Program-made: the position numbers and the translations under genes | DNA from: F1-120-MAGs238 sp964484185 | GTDB taxonomy: Bacteria > Planctomycetota > Phycisphaerae > Phycisphaerales > UBA1924 | Reading direction: 5' to 3' | Assembly: GCA_964484185.1 (NCBI GenBank) | Contig: CAZAEQ010000016.1 | Coordinates: forward strand, 24,144-88,143 | DNA: 64,000 nt | The notes under the pieces: generated by a model | Seen by the model: the letters and a program-made list of their open reading frames with translations, nothing else | What the model was told of the DNA's origin: nothing | The model's database searches: none | Shown here: positions 43,101-50,734 of the stretch, piece after piece | Layout of the letters: every line of letters starts with the position of its first letter | Numbering within the stretch: position 1 is the stretch's first letter

Positions 43101-43211
43101 CTTCTTCTCGAAAAGGGTCTCCGGTACACCCTCCGCGACACAGCAATCCTTGATTGCAGTCCAGTGGACCGCAAGTTCTTTGGCCAGGTCGTTGATTTTG
43201 ATCTCGCTCAA
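40188..43211 (-). CDS. infB: Translation initiation factor IF-2
   Basis: 1007 residues. IF2_N domain at the start (IKINDLAKELAVHWTAIKD), then about 350 residues of Ala/Pro/Lys-rich low-complexity linker, a second conserved helix, and the GTPase: GHVDHGKTSL, DTPGHEAFTGMRARG, ALNKIDRP (G1, G3, G4). Domains II-IV follow, ending in EGDVLECYKKIEVKRTLGG. A TTG start at 43211 is supported by TGGAG 6 nt upstream and by the IF2_N alignment. Follows nusA by 90 nt, with no ylxR between. Confidence 0.96.
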   Translation of the reverse strand: MSEIKINDLAKELAVHWTAIKDCCVAEGVPETLFEKKHNSKLSIGLAMSVREWAGEGKIKDSAAAEAEKAKTSSKSKTSKKKVGQEDGSEDSSSSVATAVAPPPAAPRHEPVAKDATHAPATHTQTTHAPVQVPVHAPVHAADIESKPASHTKPEAAAAPAHAAPAPVQTPPANTATAPRKFVAPPPPPVLEDPTENHIKATPVKPSMPIHTGPAVHATTAPPPKPGELTKPVVSQATSPSRTANQAPAQQNVPRRPTDVTPAGPKLENRAPVRLSGPKVVRIEAADPVEAPRPRRITPGGGSSSGGPGTGSSTGVRGPARPGTGREEDDRGRSPRRKGAATAPSTKRSTGAGIPERRRASADEWVGGNVFSEQDIQEREERLARAGGFLRKRRQDAKRPGTPGGQTHLETGELIVEMSAPFTIKDLSATTGIKAADIIKKLFLQGQAATINSGIDPLKAQEIMIDFEIDLRVVEKKSAEEAISTEFGGREATDLKPRGAVVTIRGHVDHGKTSLRDNIRGPTVAAGEAGGITQRTSAFSVPLTVNGEQKHIVFLDTPGHEAFTGMRARGANVTDVIVLVVSAPEGVMPQTIESINHAKAAKVPIVVALNKIDRPDATEAAIQKTLGQLAAAGINPQEWGGDTEVLRVSATTGKGIPELLETLDLQATLLELKADFAGHARGTVIEARIEEGRGAVANIIVQQGKLSVGDYIVMGPSFGRVRDITDDRGGKLKIVYPPMPVQVSGLDQLPEAGDKFFVVDSLRKAQDAAEQRRRRDREAQLAAPKVTLDTIFSTIADKEVKEIKIVLKAAEQGTVEVLQKQCERISTSEIKIVVLHAAVGGITENDVNLAEASNAIIIGFNVIPSGKARSTAEHKGVEIRTYQVIYNIVDDLKAAAEGMLQPDLREEIIGHAEVRKVFRVTKVGSIAGCYITDGIVQRDAFIRVTRDGVVIENDRVLEQLKRVKDDAKEVRSGMECGMKIVGYDDIKEGDVLECYKKIEVKRTLGGN

Positions 43212-43301
43212 GCAATGCTCCAGGTATCGAACTCGAATCAGTAAACAGGTCGTGAAAGTCGGCGTCGGAAATAATGAATGCGTGAAAGTGTGTTAGCGTG
43301 A

Positions 43302-44663
43302 TTAGTTAGTAGTCGGTTCTGGTTCAGATTCAGGTGCCTTCGCCGATGCTGACCTGAGCGAGCTGTCGCCGCCCAGACCAAGAATCGCTGCCGCGGCTTC
43401 GTCGCCCGCGGAAGTGGCTTCGCCCGAAAGCAGCTTGCGTGCCGCATCGGACTGTTCGCCAGTGAGTTTTTCCTTTTCTGCCTTGGCCTTGGCTTGCTCT
43501 TCGGCAACAACCTTGGCTTTGACAGCTGCGGCCTCGACGACCTTCGCGGCCGTTGGCTCATCGATCTCAAGCTCAGTCATCAGCACTTCGATACCGACTT
43601 CTTCGATATCAAACACGCTGACCATGCCCAGCGCGGCGAGCTTGTCAACCATCTTCTCGTTGAGTCCTTCAACCGAGAGAAGAGTCTGCGAGAGATTCTC
43701 GAGACCCTTGTTGAATTCTTCAGGAGTCAAGATGTCAACGTCCCAGCCGGTGAGGCGGGCCGCAAGACGAACGTTCTGGCCACGCTTGCCGATAGCGAGC
43801 GAAAGCTGATCATCGCGAACGACGACCGTGGCGCGGCCAAGTTCAAAGCACAGTGAAATTTCTGAAACTTCGGCGGGCTTGAGCGCGTTCTGAATGAGAA
43901 TCTGTGACGATTCGTTCCAGCGGACAATGTCAATCTTTTCGCCGTTGAGTTCATCAACGATGTTCTTGATGCGGCTGCCGCGGACGCCGACGCATGCACC
44001 CACCGCATCGACTTTGCTGTCGATCGATGAGACAGCCATCTTCGTGCGATATCCAGGCTCGCGAGCCATGGCCTTGATTTCAATGACCTTTTCCGCAACT
44101 TCAGGCACTTCAACTTCAAAGAGCCGTTTGATGAAGTCGGGGTGTGAACGCGAAACGAGCACTTCAACCTGTGAGCCCGACTCGCGGACATCGACAACCA
44201 GGCAGCGAACGCGGTCGCCCGCTTCAAACTGCTCGCCGGGAATCTGCTCATTGCGACGCATGAACGCTTCAGCGCGATCGATCTGCACGATCAGCGTCTG
44301 GCCTTCGTAGCGCTGTGCAACGCCGACAACGATCTCATTCAGCCGCTTGGCGAAGTCTTCCTTGATCGTCTGCCGCTCATCATCGCGGAACTTCTGAATC
44401 ATGACCTGCTTGAAAGTCTGCGCTGCGATGCGACCAAACGCCTGTGGCGGCATTTCCAGGGGCTGATCGTGCCGCGTCAGCGTCATCGTGCCGGCCATCG
44501 GATCGATCTTGCAGGCGAACTCTTCAGTGTCCAGCGTATTGAAATACTTGCGGGCCGCGGAAACCATGGCCAGTTCAAGATCGCGAATGAGCATCGAGCG
44601 ATCCAGATTGCGGTCTCTGGAGATCGAGTCGAGGATACGAAGCATTTCGGTTGGGTTTACCAC
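43302..44663 (-). CDS. nusA: Transcription elongation/antitermination factor NusA
   Basis: 453 residues. N-terminal RNAP-binding domain (MLRILDSISRDRNLDRSMLI), S1 domain (EIVVGVAQRYEGQTLIVQID), two KH domains (GYRTKMAVSS, GACVGVRGSRIKNIVDELNG, LAIGKRGQNVRLAARLTGW), then one HhH-like acidic repeat and an Ala/Glu tail. GTG start at 44663 after AAAGGAC. rimP, normally upstream, is absent; instead a 320-nt structured leader precedes the gene. Confidence 0.96.
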   Translation of the reverse strand: MVNPTEMLRILDSISRDRNLDRSMLIRDLELAMVSAARKYFNTLDTEEFACKIDPMAGTMTLTRHDQPLEMPPQAFGRIAAQTFKQVMIQKFRDDERQTIKEDFAKRLNEIVVGVAQRYEGQTLIVQIDRAEAFMRRNEQIPGEQFEAGDRVRCLVVDVRESGSQVEVLVSRSHPDFIKRLFEVEVPEVAEKVIEIKAMAREPGYRTKMAVSSIDSKVDAVGACVGVRGSRIKNIVDELNGEKIDIVRWNESSQILIQNALKPAEVSEISLCFELGRATVVVRDDQLSLAIGKRGQNVRLAARLTGWDVDILTPEEFNKGLENLSQTLLSVEGLNEKMVDKLAALGMVSVFDIEEVGIEVLMTELEIDEPTAAKVVEAAAVKAKVVAEEQAKAKAEKEKLTGEQSDAARKLLSGEATSAGDEAAAAILGLGGDSSLRSASAKAPESEPEPTTN

Positions 44664-44737
44664 TGATAAGTCCTTTCAAGATGTCCGACTTCAAGTTGTC
44701 TCGTTGTCCAAGATGTCGAAACAGACACAAAGATGTA

Positions 44738-44770
44738 AAAACAAACAAGGCTGCGATTCAGTTCGCAGCC
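44738..44770 (-). terminator. Terminator-like stem in nusA leader
   Basis: On the minus strand a perfect 8-bp stem GGCTGCGA/TCGCAGCC with a 6-nt loop is followed by TTGTTTGTTTTT. It lies 86-107 nt before the nusA start, suggesting attenuation or the end of a short leader RNA. Confidence 0.6.
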
Positions 44771-44777
44771 TCTCCAT

Positions 44778-44928
44778 TCAGGAAATACATCCTGAGGACT
44801 CACACTGGGTGTTGAACACTAAATTTGACACCCACTTTTTGAAAGGTGGGAGCCAAACCGGGTGCAACACCGGAAGGCAGCCGAACGACTTGTGTGCACG
44901 ATGGTTTTCATCGTGTCACCTAGTCGTT
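44778..44928 (-). promoter_or_regulatory. Structured 5' leader of nusA operon, candidate attenuator
   Basis: In minus-strand order: a long hairpin (44884-44928; outer AACGACT/AGTCGTT, inner CACGATG/CATCGTG with extra GTG/CAC pairs), a CCGG-type hairpin with one bulge (about 44859-44875), an 8-bp CCCAC.../GTGGG stem (44831-44850), an alternative GGGTGT/ACACCC pairing (44807-44812 with 44828-44833) that shares three bases with it, and a TCAGGA/TCCTGA hairpin (44778-44795), then the terminator-like stem. Mutually exclusive pairings are the hallmark of a switch. No Rfam family recognised. Confidence 0.5.
44819..44911 (-). CDS. Possible 30-codon leader peptide upstream of nusA
   Basis: ATG at 44911 with AGGTG 5 nt upstream, reading 30 codons to TAG at 44819-44821. 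Product starts MKTIVHTSRS and is Arg/Ser/Cys-rich with a CC pair. The ORF spans the hairpins that could be re-paired by a translating ribosome. Too short for coding statistics; could be chance. Confidence 0.25.
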   Translation of the reverse strand: MKTIVHTSRSAAFRCCTRFGSHLSKSGCQI

Positions 44929-44992
44929 GTGAATTGCTTCAGCATTGGCGGAACCTCGTGTGAGAACGGAAGGGGCTACGAACAGACTCCGA

Positions 44993-45021
44993 AGTGTAGC
45001 AGGGTGAAGTCGAAATGGCGA
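44993..45021 (-). promoter_or_regulatory. Candidate promoter of nusA operon
   Basis: Minus strand: TCGCCA (45016-45021), 17-nt spacer, TACACT (44993-44998), the same -10 hexamer seen at several leaderless genes here. Transcription from it would produce a leader of about 320 nt before nusA. The rest of 45022-45087 shows nothing. Confidence 0.4.
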
Positions 45022-45087
45022 ATAACCGCCCATATTGGGGATCAACCGCGAATAGTGCCGATTCCGGGCCCGTTTCGGCGGTTGGTT

Positions 45088-45768
45088 TCAGGGATTGCCG
45101 CCAAAGAGCGGCGACAGCAACGCCTCGCCGCCATGAACGACCAGGCTTGCAATTCCAAATCCGACAATAGAAACATACTTCCCAAACACCGCGAACAACA
45201 GCACAAACCCGATCAAAGATGCCACCGCCCCGTTCTCTGAATATACAAACTCGCGATACGAACTGACATAGCTCGCCACGATCCTCGACCCATCCAGTGG
45301 CGGCACAGGAATCAGGTTCAGCAGCAGCAGCACAATGTTGAGAGCGCAGCCGCAATACAGGAATATGCGAATATTGTTCCAGGGCTCATCGCCCACAAAC
45401 CGCGGCACAACCAGCCAGATAATCGAGAGAATCGCGCAGATCACAAACAGTCCGAGATTCACCGCTGGCCCTGCCGCGGCAACATACGCATCGGCATGGC
45501 GTCCGCGAAGCTGATTCGGATTCACCGGCATCGCGCCCCATGAAATGCCCGCGACCAGCAACATGATCAGGCTGAACATTCCCATGTGAACGATTGGGTT
45601 CCAGGTCATGTGCCCGGTCACGATCGGCGTGTCATCGCCTTTGTGAATCGCGGCGTATCCGTGCCCCAACTCATGGCAGCAGATTGAAAAGATGACCCAG
45701 AAGATCCACGAGATCGCAAAGACCGGATTGGACTGCCACAAATCTGCGAGCCACCATGATGAAAACAC
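45088..45768 (-). CDS. Site-2-type M50 membrane metalloprotease
   Basis: 226 residues from GTG 45768 (GGGAG upstream). HEXXH motif CCHELGHGYAAIHKG in the second helix, and the third metal ligand region NLIPVPPLDGSRIV. About six membrane helices. No PDZ domain, like the short M50B members. Intramembrane proteases of this type process anti-sigma factors or signal peptides; target unknown. It lies just after the rplT terminator and before the nusA leader. Confidence 0.88.
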   Translation of the reverse strand: MFSSWWLADLWQSNPVFAISWIFWVIFSICCHELGHGYAAIHKGDDTPIVTGHMTWNPIVHMGMFSLIMLLVAGISWGAMPVNPNQLRGRHADAYVAAAGPAVNLGLFVICAILSIIWLVVPRFVGDEPWNNIRIFLYCGCALNIVLLLLNLIPVPPLDGSRIVASYVSSYREFVYSENGAVASLIGFVLLFAVFGKYVSIVGFGIASLVVHGGEALLSPLFGGNP

Positions 45769-45807
45769 GTGCGTCTCCCGGGTGCGAACTGGTGAATGAG
45801 CAAGTCT

Positions 45808-45843
45808 ATAAACAAACCGGCCCGCGTGCGATACGCGGGCCGG
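45808..45843 (-). terminator. Rho-independent terminator after rplT
   Basis: 11-bp perfect stem CCGGCCCGCGT/ACGCGGGCCGG with a 5-nt loop, followed on the minus strand by TTTGTTTAT. Confidence 0.85.
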
Positions 45844-45884
45844 CAAAAATTCAAATCAAGAATTCAAATTGTGATCTAGTGCTA

Positions 45885-46259
45885 TCAGGCCTTGCTTGCA
45901 AGGGCCCGGGCGTGCTTGTTCGAAAGCTCAACGAGCTTGTCAAACAGCTTGGGATCATGGATCGCGATTTCAGCCAGCATCTTGCGATTCAGATTGACAC
46001 CGGCGAGCTTGATGCCGTTCATGAATCGGCTGTAACGGGTGCCGCGCATTTCGCAGGCTGCCGTCACGCGGACGATCCAGAGGGCGCGGTAATCGCGTTT
46101 ACGGTAACGACGATCGCGGAATGCATACACGCGGCCGCGGATGACGGCGTTACGTGCACGATACCAGTGCCGTGAGTTTGTTCCAAAGTAACCACGGGCC
46201 TGCTTGAGCAGTCTCTTGCGGGCCTTAGTACGAGCTGAACCTTTACGAACGCGAGGCAT
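45885..46259 (-). CDS. rplT: 50S ribosomal protein L20
   Basis: Early-assembly 23S rRNA-binding protein and usual autoregulator of the rpmI-rplT operon. 124 residues: MPRVRKGSARTKARKRLLKQ, ARGYFGTNSRHWYRARNAVI and FMNGIKLAGVNLNRKMLAEI are canonical. Separated from rpmI by 127 nt. A strong terminator follows. Confidence 0.97.
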   Translation of the reverse strand: MPRVRKGSARTKARKRLLKQARGYFGTNSRHWYRARNAVIRGRVYAFRDRRYRKRDYRALWIVRVTAACEMRGTRYSRFMNGIKLAGVNLNRKMLAEIAIHDPKLFDKLVELSNKHARALASKA

Positions 46260-46386
46260 GCTTCAAACTCCTTAGCTCGGCGGGGCGGGCTGCTTGTGGC
46301 AGGTGATCCCGACTTGACTCCCGAACGCGCTTTTGATCAACACCGTGAAGTGTCGAGATGCGAAACTACTTAAGTCCTACCGTGAT

Positions 46387-46686
46387 CTACTTAGCTGCAG
46401 CTGCTTTCGCGGCCTTAGCAGCCTTGATCGCCTTGCTCTGAGCCGGTGTCGGGCTGCGGCGAACCGCAGCGCGAGCCTGTGTGCGTCCACGGAGGCGACG
46501 ATACAGGAGCCGTTCAAGCTTCACCGAATCGGCGCTGGCCATGAATGGACCCTTACGCATCTGGCGAAGGCGCTTGCCGCCCTTGCCTGAGCGAAGGTGC
46601 TTGTGACCTGACGTCTTGTGACGGACGAGGCCGGTCTTTGAAATGCGGATCCGCTTAAGCAGACCCTTGTGGCTCTTGTTCTTCAT
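46387..46686 (-). CDS. rpmI: 50S ribosomal protein L35 with Ala/Lys extension
   Basis: Start ATG 46686 (CGGAG upstream). The L35 core is clear: MKNKSHKGLLKRIRISKTGL, HKTSGHKHLRSGKGGKRLRQ. At 99 residues it is about 35 longer than usual; the tail SPTPAQSKAIKAAKAAKAAA is low-complexity. infC, the normal upstream gene, is absent; birA is there instead, 116 nt away. Confidence 0.93.
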   Translation of the reverse strand: MKNKSHKGLLKRIRISKTGLVRHKTSGHKHLRSGKGGKRLRQMRKGPFMASADSVKLERLLYRRLRGRTQARAAVRRSPTPAQSKAIKAAKAAKAAAAK

Positions 46687-46802
46687 GATCCAATGGCTCC
46701 GAATCAGATGCAACTCATTCGATCAAAGACCGAACAGTCCTGCCTTTGCGCAGGGCCGAGATATTAGCCCACCAACCCCCCACAGGCAAGGTTTCCTGCC
46801 GC

Positions 46803-47600
46803 TTACCTCTTGGCTTGCTCCTTGACCAGGGTAGTCGCCAAGGCAGGAAGTGCCTTTTTATCCCCGTTTTCAAGGGTCAGAACGATATCCCCCAGCGGAT
46901 CAATCTCTTCGACAATCCCAGAAAACTGCGATCCAGAGTGCTCAAAGGTCCGCGTTGTACCTCTTAATACATCCAGTTTCACCCACTCGCTCACTATTTG
47001 ATCCTTAGCGAGTGACAGTGCAACATTGAGCCGCAGGATCAACTTGCTTGCCACAGTCAGGCGATCGACATCCGCGCCCATCATTGCGAGGGAAGTTGCC
47101 AGGTCGGCAATCTCCGGCGCCAAGTCCTCGAGTTGCTGACGCACATTGATCCCGATTCCAACTACCGCAAGTCCACCCGCCTGCTCAATCAACACACCCG
47201 CCGATTTCTTCGCGCTGTTCTTCTCCACAACATCGTTCGGCCACTTAATCCCAATAAGACCTTCTCCACCTTCATCAACAACATCCCCGATCGTCCACGC
47301 CGCAGCAAGCCCCGCGGCCAGCGACAACACCCCTGGCTCAAATTTGCACGCATCTACAACAAACGAAATCGCCACACCCAGATGCGATGTATCCGCCCAG
47401 CTTCTCCCCAACCTCCCACGCCCCGCAGTCTGGCGCAACGCGGCAACAACCAGCCCCGCCTTTCCCTCACACCTTTCTCGAGCAACATCCTGCGTCGATC
47501 CAGCCTCAGGAACTACCACCACACGCGAAAACAAACCGCCGCACATCAAGCACGCCTGCTCAAGTTCCGTCTGCCAAGTTTGTAACGATGCTTCAGCCAC
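46803..47600 (-). CDS. birA: Biotin-[acetyl-CoA-carboxylase] ligase, class I
   Basis: Biotinylates acetyl-CoA carboxylase carrier protein. 265 residues, with no N-terminal helix-turn-helix, so enzymatic only. Motifs: TAGRGRLGRSW (biotinyl-AMP loop), GVAISFVV, IGIKWPNDVV, GVLIEQAGG, VGIGINV, and a C-terminal SH3-like part (FSGIVEEIDPLGDIVLTLEN). GTG start with GAGG upstream. No accB/accC nearby. Confidence 0.92.
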   Translation of the reverse strand: MAEASLQTWQTELEQACLMCGGLFSRVVVVPEAGSTQDVARERCEGKAGLVVAALRQTAGRGRLGRSWADTSHLGVAISFVVDACKFEPGVLSLAAGLAAAWTIGDVVDEGGEGLIGIKWPNDVVEKNSAKKSAGVLIEQAGGLAVVGIGINVRQQLEDLAPEIADLATSLAMMGADVDRLTVASKLILRLNVALSLAKDQIVSEWVKLDVLRGTTRTFEHSGSQFSGIVEEIDPLGDIVLTLENGDKKALPALATTLVKEQAKR

Positions 47601-47654
47601 TCACGTCCCTCTTCCTCTTCTTCTTCGCTTCTTTGCGTTTTAGCGTGAGCGGCC

Positions 47655-48587
47655 TTAACTCCTAAAATCCAACCCCACATCAATCGAAACCGCCTGATGC
47701 GTCAACGCCCCCACTGAAATCCGATCAACTCCGCTCGCGGCAATCCCCGCAATAGTCTCTAAATTCACGCCCCCCGAAGCCTCAAGCTCTAACTTGGGAT
47801 TCGCCCTACTCCGAACGGCAACTGCTTCGCGAAGTTTTGCACTATCCATGTTGTCCAGAAGCACGATATCAACAACTCCGGGCTTCAACTTCACAATCTC
47901 CGCAAGTTGCTCCAGCGAATCCACCTCCACCATCACAAACTGTAAATCCGGATTCAACGTTCTCGCTTTCCCCGCCGCATCCTCGACCCACGCTCCCAGC
48001 CTGTTCAACTCCACTCCCGCCAAGTGATTGTCTTTCAAGAGCATCGCATCAAACAACCCCATCCGATGACACTTCCCGCCGCCACACCGCACCGCATATT
48101 TCTCCAGTACACGCAAGCCAGGAGTCGTCTTCCGCGTGTCGTACACACCGGCTTTCACGCTACCCGCCGCGGCAACATGCTTGCTCGTCAACGTCGCAAT
48201 CCCCGACAACCGTCCCACCAGATTCAACAGCGTTCGCTCCGCGCCAAGCAACTCCCGCGTCGGTCCGCTCAAAATCCCAAGTTCAGTCTGCGCTGACACC
48301 CGATCGCCATCGCGCACAAACGCCTCAAACTTTGTCCCTGGCGCAAATACTCTCAAGATGTCAGGGATTGCAGCAAGTCCAGCAATCACGCCCCCCGACC
48401 GCGAAGAAATCTCCGCAACCGCGACTGCATCCGCCGCGATCGAAGTAAGACTCGTGATATCCCCTGGCTTATTCGCAATTCCAAAATCCTCATCCCGTGC
48501 AAGTTCGAGCAAACGCTTTACAAGCCCGCTTCGGGTAAGCGACTCAAAGAGCGTGGTGAGGGGTATTTGATTCAGATCGATGGCCAT
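47655..48587 (-). CDS. nadC: Nicotinate-nucleotide pyrophosphorylase (carboxylating)
   Basis: Quinolinate phosphoribosyltransferase of NAD synthesis. 310 residues from ATG 48587. ARDEDFGI, LNLVGRLSGIAT, YDTRKTTPGLRVLEKYAVRCGG, HRMGLFDAMLLKDNHL, VMVEVDSLEQL, VLLDNMD, LEASGGVNLETI and GVDRISVGALTH are all canonical. No Shine-Dalgarno; TACACT lies exactly 6 nt upstream of the ATG. Divergent from apgM. Confidence 0.95.
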   Translation of the reverse strand: MAIDLNQIPLTTLFESLTRSGLVKRLLELARDEDFGIANKPGDITSLTSIAADAVAVAEISSRSGGVIAGLAAIPDILRVFAPGTKFEAFVRDGDRVSAQTELGILSGPTRELLGAERTLLNLVGRLSGIATLTSKHVAAAGSVKAGVYDTRKTTPGLRVLEKYAVRCGGGKCHRMGLFDAMLLKDNHLAGVELNRLGAWVEDAAGKARTLNPDLQFVMVEVDSLEQLAEIVKLKPGVVDIVLLDNMDSAKLREAVAVRSRANPKLELEASGGVNLETIAGIAASGVDRISVGALTHQAVSIDVGLDFRS

Positions 48588-48593
48588 GACCGG

Positions 48594-48661
48594 AGTGTAA
48601 GTGCAATAGGTGAATCGGAGCGAGACATCTTGCGCGGGTGCAATCCGAGACTGTCTACGAT
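48594..48661. promoter_or_regulatory. Divergent leaderless promoters of nadC and apgM
   Basis: Minus-strand TACACT (48594-48599), 6 nt before the nadC ATG; plus-strand TACGAT (48656-48661), 7 nt before the apgM TTG. The intergenic region is only 81 nt. Confidence 0.5.
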
Positions 48662-48668
48662 TCCCAAC

Positions 48669-49964
48669 TTGAAATACGCGGCGATCATCTTGGGCGGAGC
48701 AGCGGACTTTCCGCTTGAGGAACTCGGTGGCAAAACCCCTCTCCAGGTTGCCAGGATGCCAAACGTTCAGGCACTCGCGGCCATCGGAAGAGTCGGAAGC
48801 GTCGCGACCACACCTCCAGGGTGGGACGCCGGTACGGATGTCAGCTCGATGTGCCTCCTCGGCTACGACCCGCGGAAATATCACTCCGGCCGGGCACCCC
48901 TCGAAGCGGCAGCCATGGGCCTCGAACCCAGCTCTGCCGACTGGATCTACCGGCTCAATCTTGTCACGGTGGGAACACCCGGGACAGATGAAGCTGGGCT
49001 CATGCTCGACCACTCCGCCGGCGGCATCAGCGATCGAGAAGCCAAAGCCCTGCTCGAAGACCTGGTCGCATACTGGCAGATAAAAATCCCAGAGTTAGCG
49101 GCGGACATCAGAGTCCACCCCGGCGTCGGCTACAGAAACTTGCTGATAGATTCCTGTGCGGATCGGGACCACGAAAAAGTCACCACCGTGCCGCCGCACT
49201 CGATCTTGCGCCAGCCTTGGAGCAAATCGCTCCCATCCGGCGGCACAGGAAACGCGGCGGGTCTTGTGCAACAACTGATGTCGCTCTCCAGCGAAATCTT
49301 GCCGGGGCACGAAATCAATCTGGCCAGAATTGAGCAAGGTCTAAGACCAGCAAACATGGCATGGATCTGGGGTCAGGGAATGTGGCCCAAAGTGCCAAGC
49401 TTTAGCGAGCGATTCAAACTCAAGGGCGCGATGATCTCAGGTGTCGATCTGCTCGCAGGTCTGGCCCGATATATAGGGTGGGAAAACCTGGCGGTCCCAG
49501 GCGTCACCGGCGATGAGTCAAACGACTACGCCGGCCAGGGCCGGGCGGCGGCAGATGCAATCGGCAAGTTCGACATAGTCTGCTGCCAGATTGGTTCACC
49601 AGATGAGGCATCGATTCAGGGAAATGCACAGGCGAAAATTGCAGCGCTGGAGGCAATCGATCGCGACATTGTGGCACCAGTTGCCGAGCGACTGAAGAAG
49701 TGTGGCGATCCAGAGAAAGATGGTTCGGCAGAAGGCTGGAGGGTGCTGGTTGTGCCAGACCATGTGACTTCGGTCGCACATCGCAGGCACGATTCGGCGC
49801 CGGTGCCATTTATGATTGCTGGAGCATGGGTTCGGTCGATGGTTCAGCGAGGATTCTCGGAGGTTGACAGTGCGGAAAGCGATCTGAAGATCGCTGAAGG
49901 TTCGGAATTGATGGAGTATTTCCTGCGGGGCGGATTGCGGAACATTCGGGCACGTACCAAGTAA
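48669..49964 (+). CDS. apgM: Archaeal-type 2,3-bisphosphoglycerate-independent phosphoglycerate mutase
   Basis: Glycolytic 3-PG/2-PG interconversion, alkaline-phosphatase superfamily. The TTG at 48669 gives MKYAAIILGGAADFPLEELG, the usual ApgM start; earlier in-frame sequence overlaps nadC and lacks homology. 431 residues. LGGKTPLQVARMPNVQALA, GWDAGTDVSSMCLLGYDP, WGQGMWPKVPSFSERF, and a late VVPDHVTSVAHRRHDSAPVP carry the metal sites. First gene of a long operon. Confidence 0.85.
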   Translation: MKYAAIILGGAADFPLEELGGKTPLQVARMPNVQALAAIGRVGSVATTPPGWDAGTDVSSMCLLGYDPRKYHSGRAPLEAAAMGLEPSSADWIYRLNLVTVGTPGTDEAGLMLDHSAGGISDREAKALLEDLVAYWQIKIPELAADIRVHPGVGYRNLLIDSCADRDHEKVTTVPPHSILRQPWSKSLPSGGTGNAAGLVQQLMSLSSEILPGHEINLARIEQGLRPANMAWIWGQGMWPKVPSFSERFKLKGAMISGVDLLAGLARYIGWENLAVPGVTGDESNDYAGQGRAAADAIGKFDIVCCQIGSPDEASIQGNAQAKIAALEAIDRDIVAPVAERLKKCGDPEKDGSAEGWRVLVVPDHVTSVAHRRHDSAPVPFMIAGAWVRSMVQRGFSEVDSAESDLKIAEGSELMEYFLRGGLRNIRARTK

Positions 49965-49975
49965 GTGAGAAGTTG

Positions 49976-50734
49976 ATGGCAGAAGAAGAACAGCAATATG
50001 GAGAGGTTTCTCGGGAGAAACCCAAAGATGAAGACGCCTACGACGTCGTCGATACTCCTTCGCCAAAGCCCGCGCCCAAGATCGAAAAGCCCAGCGTGCT
50101 CGAGGGGTTCGATGAGGACACCGACTTTGACAAAGACCCCGCACTGAAGGCAGCGCAGGCAACGCAAGCTGCATCTAAGAGTCCCAAGATGCAGTCAATG
50201 CCCAATCCGCTCGCAATGCCGGATTTGGATGAAGATGAAGATGTAGTAGTGCCATCGACAGACCCATTGATCAAGCCAAACTGGCTGCCACTGAAGGGGG
50301 TCGCGACAGCGGGTGTGGTATGTGCCCTGGCCGCAGCGATATTCAAGTGGTATCACGCGCCGGAACTGGGTTCAGGTTTGCCGATGGCGCTCCTGACTTT
50401 GTACTTCTGTGCGCTGCACGCAGTGACAGGAATGGTGGCCCTGATTCTCTTGTCTCTTTTGCAGCATCGCCCGGCAGGTGAATATCGACTCGGCGCTGCG
50501 CGTATTCTCGTCGCCGTCGGACTGTTCATGTTCCTCGCTGATCTTGGTCTTCCTTGGGGAATGTCCTTCATTCCTGCCGCGGCGGGATATCTGCTTTCAG
50601 TGATGATCCTTTTCCGTTTGCGACCCAATGTTGCAGTGCAGCTGGCAGGCATTCACGGCGCACTCTTCATGGTTGTGCAACTTGGATTCCTGCTGCAGGA
50701 ATGGTCGTTTGACCCTGTGAAGGGCGCGCGATGA
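49976..50734 (+). CDS. Membrane protein with acidic disordered N-terminus
   Basis: 252 residues; unrecognised. Residues 1-100 are acidic and Pro/Lys-rich (EKPKDEDAYDVVDTPSPKPA), then four membrane helices (VATAGVVCALAAAIFKW, MALLTLYFCALHAVTGMVAL, RILVAVGLFMFLADLGLP, GIHGALFMVVQLGFLL). Overlaps galK by 4 nt (ATGA) and follows apgM by 11 nt, so it is co-expressed with them. Confidence 0.65.
   Translation: MAEEEQQYGEVSREKPKDEDAYDVVDTPSPKPAPKIEKPSVLEGFDEDTDFDKDPALKAAQATQAASKSPKMQSMPNPLAMPDLDEDEDVVVPSTDPLIKPNWLPLKGVATAGVVCALAAAIFKWYHAPELGSGLPMALLTLYFCALHAVTGMVALILLSLLQHRPAGEYRLGAARILVAVGLFMFLADLGLPWGMSFIPAAAGYLLSVMILFRLRPNVAVQLAGIHGALFMVVQLGFLLQEWSFDPVKGAR

Noticed and set aside
44860..44885. SRP RNA-like string CCGGAAGGCAGCC in the nusA leader
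   Set aside because: The 4.5S signature is GGAAGGAAGCAGCC; here bases are missing and the rest of the SRP fold is not present.
47655..49013. Long nadC reading to 49013
   Set aside because: The extra N-terminal 142 residues are antisense to apgM; canonical NadC begins at the ATG at 48587.
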